Shown here piece after piece: positions 9,064-18,090 of a stretch of 64,000 bases of DNA; positions within the stretch are counted from its first letter, which is position 1, and each line of letters starts with the position of its first letter. The stretch covers positions 2,542,001-2,606,000 of the forward strand of contig JAXLVB010000001.1 of assembly GCA_046329195.1 (NCBI GenBank), read 5' to 3'. The DNA comes from JAXLVB01 sp046329195 (GTDB lineage Bacteria; Bacteroidota; Bacteroidia; Cytophagales; Spirosomataceae). The notes beneath the pieces are model-generated. The model saw nothing but the letters and a program-made list of their open reading frames with translations. It was not told the DNA's origin and searched no databases. Made by a program: the position numbers and the translations under genes.

Positions 9064-12048
9064 ATGAAACATCTTTCCAGACTTTTTCGGGCAAACAATC
9101 TCTGGCCAATCTACCGTGCCAAGTGGATAGTTAGCCTCGTGTTGGCTTGTATGCTGGTAGGCTCAGCTGCTTTTTCACAAGACCGAATGGTTTCGGGAGT
9201 AGTGAAAGACAAAAGCGGAGCAAGCTTGCCTGGGGTCAGTGTATCGGTTAAAGGAACTACTCGTGGCGCCCAAACCGATGTGAATGGGGCCTATAAAATT
9301 AGCGTGCCATCCGCCGCTACATTGGTGTTTAGTTTTATCGGAATGCAGGCGCAAGAGTTGGTAGTAGGCAACCGTAGTACGCTAGACGTAGTCATGGTTG
9401 ACGACGCCAAAACCCTCAACGAAGTGGTGGTGATTGGGTATGGTTCTCAAAAGAAAAAGGACTTGACTGGAGCCATCAATACCATTAGTTCTCAAGATTT
9501 TATCAAAGGCAACATTGCCACCCCCGAACAACTGGTGGCTGGTAAGTTGGCGGGTGTACAAATCACCTCCAATGGCGGTGCGCCAGGTGCTGGGAGTACC
9601 ATCCGGATTAGGGGTGGTTCGTCGCTCAATGCCAATAATGACCCGCTCATCGTGATTGACGGCGTCCCACTCGAAAGCGGCGGGATTTCGGGCGCAGCCA
9701 ATGCACTGAGTTTTATTAACCCCAACGACATCGAGACTTTCTCAATTTTGAAAGATGCTTCTGCCACAGCTATCTATGGCTCAAGGGCTTCAAACGGTGT
9801 CATTTTGATAACTACCAAAAAAGGCCGTCAAGGCGACCGTTTACACCTTACCGTTAGTTCGGTATTGTCATCAGCTCAGAAAATGGGGAAGATTGATGTA
9901 CTGTCGGCAGATGATTTTACGACCTTGGTAAATCAGCGAGGCACCGCAGCTCAAAAGGCACTGTTGGGTAAAAGCAATACCGATTGGCAAGAGCAGATTT
10001 ATCGCTCGGCATTTAGCCACGACAATAACTTGAGCCTGACAGGTTCGGTCAAAAACGTGCCTTTCAGAGCTTCATTGGGCTATATTGACCAAAACGGTAT
10101 CTTGAAGACCTCCAACATGAACCGCTTGTCGGGAAGCGTAGGCATTAGCCCCAGTTTGTTGGACAACCACCTCAAAATAGACCTCAACTACAAGGGTATA
10201 ACCATTAACAACCGCTTTGCAGACCAAGGAGCCATTGGTGCTGCCGTTACTTTTGATCCTACACAACCGGTATTGAGTGGAAACGAAAAATTTGGCGGCT
10301 ATTTCGAGTGGCTAGACCCTGCTACTAAACTCCCTAACACCTTGGCCACTCGTAACCCGGTGGGCTTGTTAGATCAACGCCAAGATAAAAGCACGGTAAA
10401 TCGCAGCATTATGAATGCCGTGTTTGACTATAAGTTTCATGGCCTACCTGACCTACGAGCCAACCTAAACGTAGGGTTAGACCTCTCCAATTCTAACGGT
10501 ACTCGGTACATTCCGGCTACGGCAGCGGCTAGTTATAGCCGGGGTGGGGTAGATGGTACCTATACTCAAAAGCGAAACAACAAGACTTTTGAGTTTTACC
10601 TGAACTACGTAAAAGAACTCAAAGCCATAGATAGCCGAATTGATGTGATGGGAGGGTATTCGTACCAAGATTTCTTGAAAGAAAATACCGATTTAGATAA
10701 AAACATCAAGGGCGATGTCTTTAACAACACCTTTTACAAAACTCAAAATACACTCGTATCCTTTTATGGTAGAGCCAATTACGCACTCAAAGGGCGCTAT
10801 TTGCTGACCTTTACCTTGCGTCGAGATGGTTCGTCACGGTTTAGTCCTGACAATCGCTGGGGTACATTCCCATCAGCAGCTTTTGCTTGGAAAATCAGCG
10901 AAGAAGACTTTGTAAGTAAGTCGAATGTGTTTTCTGATTTGAAACTCCGCCTAGGCTGGGGCGTTACAGGTCAGCAAGATGTATTCGGCGACTACCCATA
11001 CTTGGCTCGCTACACACTAAGCGAACCTACGGCTCAGTACCAGTTTGGGAACAACTTTATCACGACGCTTCGCCCCGAAGGCTACGATGCTAATATCAAA
11101 TGGGAGCAAACCGAAACGCAAAACATTGGTTTAGACTTTGGCATCAAAGCGGCTCGTATCTCAGGAAGCATTGACCTTTATCGCCGAAAAACCAAAGACT
11201 TATTAAGTGTGATTCCGGTACCAGCAGGTTCTAACCTGACCAATCAGATTTTGACAAACGTAGGTAATATCGAAAACAGCGGGGTAGAGTTTACCATCAA
11301 TACCAACCCTGTACATGGTAAAGAGTTTAACCTAGATTTAGGATTTAACATTACCTACAACAAAAATCAAATTACCAACCTTACCAAAGTAGCAGACCCG
11401 ACGTTCCCAGGCGTATTGGTAGGAGGAATTGCCGGAGGTGTGGGCAACACCATCCAGATTCATACAGTAGGCTATCCTACGTTTGCTTACTATGTGTATA
11501 AGCAAGTGTACGACGAAAAAGGCAAGCCCATCGAAGGACTCTATGCCGACCTCAATGGCGATGGCAAAATCACGCCCGATGACCGCTATCGTTATCAACA
11601 GCCAGCGGCTAAGTTATTCTTGGGTTTCAATGCACAAGCTACTTACAAAAATCTGTCGGCGAGCTTTGTGATGCGTAGCAACATTGGTAACTATATGTAC
11701 AACAACGTGTTTTCGGAACGAGCCGTGTATCGTAACATCGCAGGGACCAACAACTATCTGTCAAACGTGTCGCCCAACGTAAACGAAACTGGTTTCTCAA
11801 ACAACCAGTACTTTTCGGACTACTACATTGAGAACGCCTCGTTTGCTCGCCTCGACAACATCACGTTGGGGTATCGGCTAGGGAGTCTTTTCGGGAAAAA
11901 TACGAACGCCCAACTCACGGCCATTGCCCAGAACGTGCTCGTGATCACGAAGTACAAAGGCTTAGACCCCGAAATCCAAGGCGGTATAGACAACAATTTC
12001 TATCCTCGTCCTCGCACCTATTCATTGGGTATAAATCTAAGTTTCTAA
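9064..12048 (+). CDS. susC: SusC-like TonB-dependent outer-membrane glycan transporter (starch locus)
   Basis: A 994-residue receptor with a signal region ending near AAFSQ (residue ~39). A carboxypeptidase-D-like regulatory domain follows (VSGVVKDKSGASLPGVSVSV), then the motif LNEVVVIGYG that includes the TonB box. The plug has the SusC signature (RIRGGSSLNANNDPLIVIDGVPL, then SILKDASATAIYGSRASNGVILITTKKG). A 22-strand barrel ends in an aromatic-terminated strand (SLGINLSF). It forms the outer-membrane import channel capped by the SusD encoded 34 bp downstream. The neighbouring SusE-like and GH13 genes point to malto-oligosaccharides from starch or glycogen as cargo. Confidence 0.95.
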   Translation: MKHLSRLFRANNLWPIYRAKWIVSLVLACMLVGSAAFSQDRMVSGVVKDKSGASLPGVSVSVKGTTRGAQTDVNGAYKISVPSAATLVFSFIGMQAQELVVGNRSTLDVVMVDDAKTLNEVVVIGYGSQKKKDLTGAINTISSQDFIKGNIATPEQLVAGKLAGVQITSNGGAPGAGSTIRIRGGSSLNANNDPLIVIDGVPLESGGISGAANALSFINPNDIETFSILKDASATAIYGSRASNGVILITTKKGRQGDRLHLTVSSVLSSAQKMGKIDVLSADDFTTLVNQRGTAAQKALLGKSNTDWQEQIYRSAFSHDNNLSLTGSVKNVPFRASLGYIDQNGILKTSNMNRLSGSVGISPSLLDNHLKIDLNYKGITINNRFADQGAIGAAVTFDPTQPVLSGNEKFGGYFEWLDPATKLPNTLATRNPVGLLDQRQDKSTVNRSIMNAVFDYKFHGLPDLRANLNVGLDLSNSNGTRYIPATAAASYSRGGVDGTYTQKRNNKTFEFYLNYVKELKAIDSRIDVMGGYSYQDFLKENTDLDKNIKGDVFNNTFYKTQNTLVSFYGRANYALKGRYLLTFTLRRDGSSRFSPDNRWGTFPSAAFAWKISEEDFVSKSNVFSDLKLRLGWGVTGQQDVFGDYPYLARYTLSEPTAQYQFGNNFITTLRPEGYDANIKWEQTETQNIGLDFGIKAARISGSIDLYRRKTKDLLSVIPVPAGSNLTNQILTNVGNIENSGVEFTINTNPVHGKEFNLDLGFNITYNKNQITNLTKVADPTFPGVLVGGIAGGVGNTIQIHTVGYPTFAYYVYKQVYDEKGKPIEGLYADLNGDGKITPDDRYRYQQPAAKLFLGFNAQATYKNLSASFVMRSNIGNYMYNNVFSERAVYRNIAGTNNYLSNVSPNVNETGFSNNQYFSDYYIENASFARLDNITLGYRLGSLFGKNTNAQLTAIAQNVLVITKYKGLDPEIQGGIDNNFYPRPRTYSLGINLSF

Positions 12049-12082
12049 TCCATCAGACCAGAAACAACAAACGCAAAACAAC

Positions 12083-13663
12083 ATGAAACGTACGCCTATA
12101 TTTTTGACCCTTAGTGTGCTGGTTTTGAGTCTTTTGGTTAGTTCATGTACCAAAGACCTTGACCGCACCCCCTTTGTAGAAGTAACTTCTGCCACCGTCT
12201 ATAACGACCCCAACAATTACAAGCAAATCTTGGCTAAGCTATACGCTGGCTTGGCAGTGAGTGGTCAGCAAGGGCCTGCTGGTAAGCCCGATATTAGCGG
12301 GATTGACGAAGGCTTCTCTACCTATTTGCGCCAATACTGGAAAGCCCAAGAACTCCCTACCGACGAAGCCGTAATTGGCTGGAACGACGGTAGCTTACCC
12401 GACTACCATTATATGAAATGGACGGCAGGAAATGAGTTTATCACGGCCATGTATAACCGTATTTACTACCAAATCACACTTTGTAATGAGTTCATTAGAG
12501 AAACTACCGACGCCAAACTGGCCAGCCGAGGTGTATCGGGCAATGCCGACATCAAGGCATACCGAGCCGAGGCTCGTTTCCTGAGAGCACTCAGTTATTA
12601 TCATGCGCTGGATATGTTTGGTAGCGTGCCGTTTGTGACCGAAGCCGATGCCGTGGGCTCCTTTTTGCCAACTCAGATTTCTCGTAGCGATTTGTTTAAT
12701 TACATCGAAAGTGAGCTAAAAGCCATTGAAAATGAACTAGTTGATGCTCGTAAAAATGAGTATGCTCGTGCCGATAAAGGTGCTGCTTGGGCGCTGTTGG
12801 CCAAGCTTTACCTCAATGCAGAAGTTTACATCGGTCAGGCCAAATATACCGAAGCCATCACCTATTGTAATAAAGTAATTGGCGGTGGATACGTCTTGGA
12901 TGCCACGTATCGTACTTTGTTTTTGACTGACAACAACAAGTCGAGCGAAATCATTTTTCCGATTGCTTTTGATGGGACTCGTACCAAAACCTGGGGTGGT
13001 ATGACCTTCTTGGTACATGCCCCTGTTGGTGGCAATATGAACCCTGCTGACTTTGGTATCAATGGCGGTTGGGGTGGTTTGCGGACTACCAAAGAATTTG
13101 TAGGACTTTTTAGCGATATAAGTGGAAAAACCGACCGCCGAGCCATGTTCCATACCGACGGCCAGAAACTAGAGATTGCCGAGATTCCTACCTTTACAGA
13201 TGGCTATGCGATTACTAAATACCGCAATGTGAGCTCTACCGGAGCCAAAGGGAGCGATATAGAAGGTAACTTCCCCGATACTGATTTCCCGATGTTCCGA
13301 TTGGCCGATGTGTATTTGATGTATGCCGAGGCGGTATTGAGAGGAGGAAGTGGCGGCACAACAGCCTTGGCCTTGCAGTACTTCAATGCCCTTCGTCAGC
13401 GGGCGTATCAAGGTGCTTCTGGCAACGTAACCAGCCTGACACTTGATTTGATTTTACAAGAAAGAGGCCGTGAGTTGTACTGGGAAGGGCATCGCCGTAC
13501 CGACCTGATTCGTTTCAAGCGCTTTACTACCAACAGCTATTTGTGGGCTTGGAAAGGCGGCATCAAAGACGGACGAGCAGTATCAGATAATCTAAACGTA
13601 TTCCCGATTCCGGCTTCTGATGTGGTGGCAAACCCCAACCTCAAGCAAAACGCTGGTTATTAG
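12083..13663 (+). CDS. susD: SusD/RagB-type starch-binding lipoprotein
   Basis: A 526-residue surface lipoprotein with a lipobox ending LLVSSC (Cys22). It has the SusD alpha-helical TPR-like fold pattern: KAYRAEARFLRALSYYHALDMFGSVPF near residue 155, and the C-terminal RGRELYWEGHRRTDLIRFKRF and NVFPIPASDVVANPNLKQNAGY. It caps the SusC barrel encoded immediately upstream and binds the incoming oligosaccharide. The start directly follows susC and shows no separate promoter. Confidence 0.95.
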   Translation: MKRTPIFLTLSVLVLSLLVSSCTKDLDRTPFVEVTSATVYNDPNNYKQILAKLYAGLAVSGQQGPAGKPDISGIDEGFSTYLRQYWKAQELPTDEAVIGWNDGSLPDYHYMKWTAGNEFITAMYNRIYYQITLCNEFIRETTDAKLASRGVSGNADIKAYRAEARFLRALSYYHALDMFGSVPFVTEADAVGSFLPTQISRSDLFNYIESELKAIENELVDARKNEYARADKGAAWALLAKLYLNAEVYIGQAKYTEAITYCNKVIGGGYVLDATYRTLFLTDNNKSSEIIFPIAFDGTRTKTWGGMTFLVHAPVGGNMNPADFGINGGWGGLRTTKEFVGLFSDISGKTDRRAMFHTDGQKLEIAEIPTFTDGYAITKYRNVSSTGAKGSDIEGNFPDTDFPMFRLADVYLMYAEAVLRGGSGGTTALALQYFNALRQRAYQGASGNVTSLTLDLILQERGRELYWEGHRRTDLIRFKRFTTNSYLWAWKGGIKDGRAVSDNLNVFPIPASDVVANPNLKQNAGY

Positions 13664-13721
13664 ACCTAGGCGTGGTACTGAAAAACAGAATCGGTTACAT
13701 CAACTTTAATCTGAAAAGACA

Positions 13722-15035
13722 ATGAAACATTCATTTTATCAATACTTGGGGCTGTGGGCTATCCTTTGCTTATTGGCTTCCTGCAAAAAAGACGAAGTAC
13801 AAGCCGTACTAAATCCTGGGGCTATTCCGGTGGTTGCGCTTTCGTCACAAAACGTGACACTCACCAAAGACAATGCTGACAAAGACGCCCTGACCGTGTC
13901 GTGGGCGAAACCCGACTATGGCTTTGCAGCAGGGGCTGCCTATACCGTTTATTTGGACAAAAAAGGAGGCAATTTCACGAACGGAATCTCCCTATCGGTA
14001 GGTACCGACCTCAAGAAAACCTTCAAGACAGCTGAACTGAACGGAATCTTACTCAAATTGGGATTGAAAGCAGCCACAGTGAGCGATATAGATGTGAAAG
14101 TAGAAGCCGTTTTAGGACCTACTACTACACTTAGCTCGACGGTATCGTCGCTCAAAGCAACGCCTTATTTAGACAAATTAGACCTCAGCAGTACCTGGGG
14201 GGTGGTTGGTAGTGCTACTCCCAATGGCTGGAATGGTCCTGATTTACCTTTTTATAAGTCAGCAGCGAACAATGTGTTTGTGGCGTATGTCAACTTAGCC
14301 GTAGGCGAAATCAAATTCCGACAAGATAACAAATGGGACATCAACTATGGCGACGATGGCGCTAACGGTACCGTTGAACTCGGCGGAGCTAATATTGTGG
14401 TCAAAACGGCTGGTACCTACAAAATTACTCTTGACCTCAACGCCCTCAAATTCACCATGGAGAAGTACTCATGGGGCATTGTGGGTAGTGCTACACCTAG
14501 CGGCTGGGCAGCACCTGATGTTCCGTTCTTCTACGATTCGTCGTCAGATACCTGGAGGGCTATAGCTACGCTCAAAGATGGTGAAATCAAGTTCCGTCAA
14601 AATGAAGATTGGGCTGTGAACTACGGCGACGACGGAGCCAACGGAACCCTTGAAGCAGGCGGTGCTAACATTGTTGTGAAGGCAGGCACCTACCTCGTTA
14701 CCTTTGACCTCAAGGCGTTGAAATATACCATTGAGCCAATTAAAGTATGGGGAATTGTGGGCAGCGCTACCCCGAATGGCTGGAATGGCCCCGACACGAA
14801 GTTTAGACCAGATTTTGCTACCGATGGCATCTGGGTGTTGAGTGGCATCAAACTGATTGATGGCGAAATTAAGTTCCGTCAAAATGACGATTGGGCCGTC
14901 AACTACGGCGATGACAAAGCTGACGGTATTATGGAGGCAGGTGGGGCTAACATCGTTGTGAAAGCAGGTACGTATGACATCGTTCTTGATTTTTCAAACG
15001 CAGCAAAGCCTACCTACAAGCTCACTAAAAAGTAG
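13722..15035 (+). CDS. susE: SusE/SusF-like starch-binding lipoprotein with three repeats
   Basis: A 437-residue lipoprotein with lipobox LLASC (Cys21). The N-terminal SusE domain (about 35-150) is Ig-like. Three starch-binding modules of about 90 residues follow, at 159-248, 251-339 and 343-434. Each opens with WG(I/V)VGSATP-x-GW and contains GEIKFRQ-x-x-x-W-x-(I/V)NYGDD and GGANIVVK-(T)AGTY. Such modules bind starch helices on the cell surface in SusE/SusF. The three repeats are highly alike, including at DNA level, which suggests recent duplication or gene conversion. The gene closes the susC-susD-susE series and is followed by a strong terminator. Confidence 0.92.
   Translation: MKHSFYQYLGLWAILCLLASCKKDEVQAVLNPGAIPVVALSSQNVTLTKDNADKDALTVSWAKPDYGFAAGAAYTVYLDKKGGNFTNGISLSVGTDLKKTFKTAELNGILLKLGLKAATVSDIDVKVEAVLGPTTTLSSTVSSLKATPYLDKLDLSSTWGVVGSATPNGWNGPDLPFYKSAANNVFVAYVNLAVGEIKFRQDNKWDINYGDDGANGTVELGGANIVVKTAGTYKITLDLNALKFTMEKYSWGIVGSATPSGWAAPDVPFFYDSSSDTWRAIATLKDGEIKFRQNEDWAVNYGDDGANGTLEAGGANIVVKAGTYLVTFDLKALKYTIEPIKVWGIVGSATPNGWNGPDTKFRPDFATDGIWVLSGIKLIDGEIKFRQNDDWAVNYGDDKADGIMEAGGANIVVKAGTYDIVLDFSNAAKPTYKLTKK
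14196..15023 (+). repeat. Three in-frame ~270-bp repeats encoding starch-binding modules
   Basis: Repeat units run approximately 14196-14465, 14472-14738 and 14748-15023. They share near-identical blocks around the sequences for WG-x-VGSATP, GEIKFRQ and GGANIVVK. Unit 2 and unit 3 are closer to each other in their second half than to unit 1. Confidence 0.85.
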
Positions 15036-15100
15036 TGATTCATCAACATAGGTTAAAGAAGAGGTTTCCTTAATACCGGAACCTTTTGGTTAAATACGAA

Positions 15101-15131
15101 AGCACCAATGAGGTTCGTTGGTGCTTTTTTT
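15101..15131 (+). terminator. Rho-independent terminator after susE
   Basis: The stem AGCACCAA / TTGGTGCT (15101-15108 with 15118-15125) has a 9-nt loop and is followed by a T-run to 15131. The esterase ORF, if started at its first ATG (15118), would begin inside this hairpin, which argues for a downstream start. The esterase and amylase genes then depend on read-through or their own promoter. Confidence 0.88.
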
Positions 15132-15162
15132 ACATGTTTTATCAATGATTAATGAGTTTTCT

Positions 15163-16119
15163 ATGAATCATTTACGGAGTTGCTTACGAGCATTGATTAC
15201 AAGTGTTCTTTGGCTGATGGGCATACTCATTAACCTTACAGCCGAAGCCCAAGTTGCCTTGCCTAAGGCTGCAAAGGGACGTATCCAGCGGATTGAGCAG
15301 TTTTCTTCTGCTTATGTACAAGCCCGTACAGTGGATGTATGGCTGCCTGAAGGATACTCTACTCAACAAAAATACTCCGTTGTGTACATGCACGATGGAC
15401 AGATGCTGTTTGATAGTACTACTACTTGGAACAAACAAGATTGGCAAGCGGACGAAACAGCCAGCCAACTGATGGCTACGACTCAAACAAGGGAATTTAT
15501 CGTAGTGGGTATTTGGAATAGTGGCGCCACACGACATCCAGACTATTTTCCACAAAAACCCTACGAGAGCCTCTCACCAATACAGAAAGACTGGGTAGTT
15601 GCAGCATTACAAAAAGCAGGTAGAACCCAAGAGGTTTTTCGGCCTGTATCAGATAGCTACCTCAAATTTATAGTGACTGAACTCAAACCCTACATTGATA
15701 GCCATTTTTCAACCCATACCGACCGTTCTAATACCTTTGTGGCGGGGAGTAGCATGGGTGGTCTGATTTCGATGTATGCCCTTTGTGAGTATCCAGCTGT
15801 TTTTGGGGGGGCAGCGTGCCTATCTACGCATTGGCCGGGTGTTTTTTCGATAGAAAACAACCCTATTCCGGCAAGTTTCATAGCCTATCTGAAAGAACAT
15901 TTGCCGTCACTCCACACGCACAAACTCTACTTTGATTGCGGTGACCAATCGCTAGACGCACTGTATCCGGCTATTCAGAAACAAGTAGATGAAGTATTGG
16001 AACAGAAGGGATTTACCGCTAAAAACTGGCAGACACGATATTTCCCAGGGAAAGACCATAGCGAAAAAGCTTGGAGTCAACGGCTGGCTATTCCGTTAGT
16101 TTTTTTACTGAAACCATAA
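15163..16119 (+). CDS. Secreted alpha/beta-hydrolase esterase (Fes/esterase D-like, PF00756 type)
   Basis: A 318-residue protein from the ATG at 15163, chosen because it begins a signal peptide (MNHLRSC to AEAQ). ATGs at 15145 and 15118 are alternatives, but the latter lies in a terminator hairpin. The nucleophile elbow is AGSSMGG. The sequence MHDGQMLFD, typical of the putative esterase family with enterochelin esterase and feruloyl esterase-like members, lies near residue 75. A C-terminal FPGKDHSEKAW supplies a likely catalytic His. It sits between the starch-binding genes and the GH13 amylase, so it may remove esters from polysaccharide side groups or act on a related substrate; the substrate is not known. 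Confidence 0.82.
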   Translation: MNHLRSCLRALITSVLWLMGILINLTAEAQVALPKAAKGRIQRIEQFSSAYVQARTVDVWLPEGYSTQQKYSVVYMHDGQMLFDSTTTWNKQDWQADETASQLMATTQTREFIVVGIWNSGATRHPDYFPQKPYESLSPIQKDWVVAALQKAGRTQEVFRPVSDSYLKFIVTELKPYIDSHFSTHTDRSNTFVAGSSMGGLISMYALCEYPAVFGGAACLSTHWPGVFSIENNPIPASFIAYLKEHLPSLHTHKLYFDCGDQSLDALYPAIQKQVDEVLEQKGFTAKNWQTRYFPGKDHSEKAWSQRLAIPLVFLLKP

Positions 16120-16144
16120 ATATCTCTAAACGCAACCCTACACC

Positions 16145-17992
16145 ATGAAAAAAATACTGTTTCACTTACTTGGAGTATGGATTTACAGCTCGGTCGGGGC
16201 ACAAACTATTGAGCGAGTCGAGCCCCAAAACTGGTGGATAGGTATGAAGTACAATACCGTCACCTTGTTAATATACGGTCACCAGATTGGTGATTTACAA
16301 CCTACTATCGCTTACAAAGGAGTACAATTAGTCAAAAAAGAGACCGTCGAAAACAAAAACTATCTTTTTCTGACGCTACACATTCAGCCTACGGCTAAGG
16401 CAGGTGTTGTCAAAATTAGATTTAGCCAACGTGGTAAGGTGGTAGTAAGCCACGATTTCCCGCTGCTAGAACGAGAGCCCAACAGCGCAGCAAGGCAGAG
16501 TTATTCGTCTAAAGATGCGATCTATTTGATTGTTCCTGATCGGTTTTCAAACGGCGACCCTACCAACGACGTCGTCCCCTATCTGCTCGAAAAAAAGGTA
16601 GATAGGCAAGGCGAAGGCACACGGCATGGTGGCGATATACAGGGTATCATCAATCATTTAGATTACATTCAGGCACTTGGGTTTACCCAACTCTGGTGTA
16701 CGCCCTTGCTCGAAAACAACGAGCCCGAATACTCCTATCATGGGTATGCAGCCACCGATTTTTACAAAATAGACCCACGGTTTGGCACCAATGAGCAATT
16801 CAAAACCTTGGTTCGGTTAGCCAAACAAAAAGGTATCGGTGTCATTTGGGATGTGGTGCTCAACCACTGCGGTACAGAGTATTATTTTATCAAAGATTTA
16901 CCCTTTAAAGATTGGGTTAATTTTTCGGACACGCACACCCGTTGCAATTTCTTAAAAACTACCCTGACAGACATCTACGCAACCGAAATAGATAAAAAAG
17001 AATATACCGACGGCTGGTTTGACCAGCGTATGGCCGATTTGAACCAGCGGAATCCACTGGTAGCTAAGTACTTGATTCAGAATACGATTTGGTGGATAGA
17101 ATATGCAGGTCTTTCGGGCTTTCGAGAAGATACTTATTCGTATGCTGATAAGGATTTTCTGACCAATTGGGCAAAAACTATCCTGAATGAATATCCTCAT
17201 TTTAATATGGTGGGGGAAGAAATGACCAGAATCGCCTCACAGATTGCGTATTGGCAAATGGACAAAAAGAACCACGATGGCTATGTGTCGTACTTACCAA
17301 CTTTGATGGATTTTGCTCTAAACGATAATATTGTAGCAAGTTTGAATACAACTAATCCTTGGTTTTCGACTTGGACAGAGACCTATCAAGGGCTTGCACA
17401 AGACTATCAGTTTCCACATCCTGACAACCAACTAATCTTTCCGGATAACCACGATTTGGATCGCTTTTACACACGACTCCATCAGGACTTTACGCATTGG
17501 AAACTTGGTATTGCTATGTATATGACCATGCGAGGGATTCCGCAGTTTTTTTACGGCACTGAGGTCTTAATGACTCATGAGAAACTGGGCAACGATGGCC
17601 AACGAAGGAGTGATTTTCCGGGTGGTTGGCAGTACGACGCTAAAAATGCGTTTACAGGTCAAGGGCTCACCGAAACCGAAGCCCAAGCGAAAGCCTATTT
17701 CTCGACTTTGCTGAATTGGCGCAAGAATAACTTGGCGGTCACTCAAGGTAAGTTTATTCACTATGCCCCTCAAAAAAACGACGTTTATGTGTATTTTAGG
17801 TACACCAGCCAGCAAAAAGTAATGGTTTTACTAAGCAAAAACCCCGAAGCTGTACAGTTGGACTTGAAGCGATACACACAAATGATACCCTTGCAGTTCA
17901 AAGCAAAAGATATTGTTTCGGGTAAGCAACTAGAGGTAAAAAACACCTTGACCATTGCTCCTAAGACCGCCATGATTTTGGAAATTGAATAA
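16145..17992 (+). CDS. GH13 alpha-amylase family neopullulanase/cyclomaltodextrinase (SusA-like)
   Basis: A 615-residue enzyme with a signal peptide (residues 1-19). An N-terminal cyclomaltodextrinase beta-sandwich domain occupies about 20-110. The GH13 barrel carries region I DVVLNH (236-241), region II GFREDTY with nucleophile D329, acid/base E358 (MVGEEM) and region IV FPDNHD with D437. A C-terminal beta domain follows from about 535 (ending KTAMILEIE). Periplasmic SusA-type enzymes cleave imported malto-oligosaccharides or pullulan. Region II usually reads GFR-(I/V/M)-D; here Glu328 precedes the nucleophile, an unusual but not disabling change. It is the last gene of the starch locus, 25 bp after the esterase. 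Confidence 0.92.
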   Translation: MKKILFHLLGVWIYSSVGAQTIERVEPQNWWIGMKYNTVTLLIYGHQIGDLQPTIAYKGVQLVKKETVENKNYLFLTLHIQPTAKAGVVKIRFSQRGKVVVSHDFPLLEREPNSAARQSYSSKDAIYLIVPDRFSNGDPTNDVVPYLLEKKVDRQGEGTRHGGDIQGIINHLDYIQALGFTQLWCTPLLENNEPEYSYHGYAATDFYKIDPRFGTNEQFKTLVRLAKQKGIGVIWDVVLNHCGTEYYFIKDLPFKDWVNFSDTHTRCNFLKTTLTDIYATEIDKKEYTDGWFDQRMADLNQRNPLVAKYLIQNTIWWIEYAGLSGFREDTYSYADKDFLTNWAKTILNEYPHFNMVGEEMTRIASQIAYWQMDKKNHDGYVSYLPTLMDFALNDNIVASLNTTNPWFSTWTETYQGLAQDYQFPHPDNQLIFPDNHDLDRFYTRLHQDFTHWKLGIAMYMTMRGIPQFFYGTEVLMTHEKLGNDGQRRSDFPGGWQYDAKNAFTGQGLTETEAQAKAYFSTLLNWRKNNLAVTQGKFIHYAPQKNDVYVYFRYTSQQKVMVLLSKNPEAVQLDLKRYTQMIPLQFKAKDIVSGKQLEVKNTLTIAPKTAMILEIE

Positions 17993-18016
17993 AGCTGAAT
18001 GGGAGAAGAAACAAAA

Positions 18017-18044
18017 AACGTGTGAGACAAGGTGCTCACACGTT
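18017..18044. terminator. Bidirectional terminator between convergent genes
   Basis: A perfect inverted repeat AACGTGTGAG / CTCACACGTT has an 8-nt loop. The six A residues before it form a T-run for the minus strand. It ends the amylase transcript and the long fasciclin/Sus operon coming from the other side. Confidence 0.85.
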
Positions 18045-18090
18045 TCTACCTATAAGAAGTAAGTGTTGTTTTGCATCCAGCAGTAGTGGT

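Noticed and set aside
12737..13153. Minus-strand open frame of 138 codons inside susD
   Set aside because: Shadow of the susD coding sequence with no supporting features.
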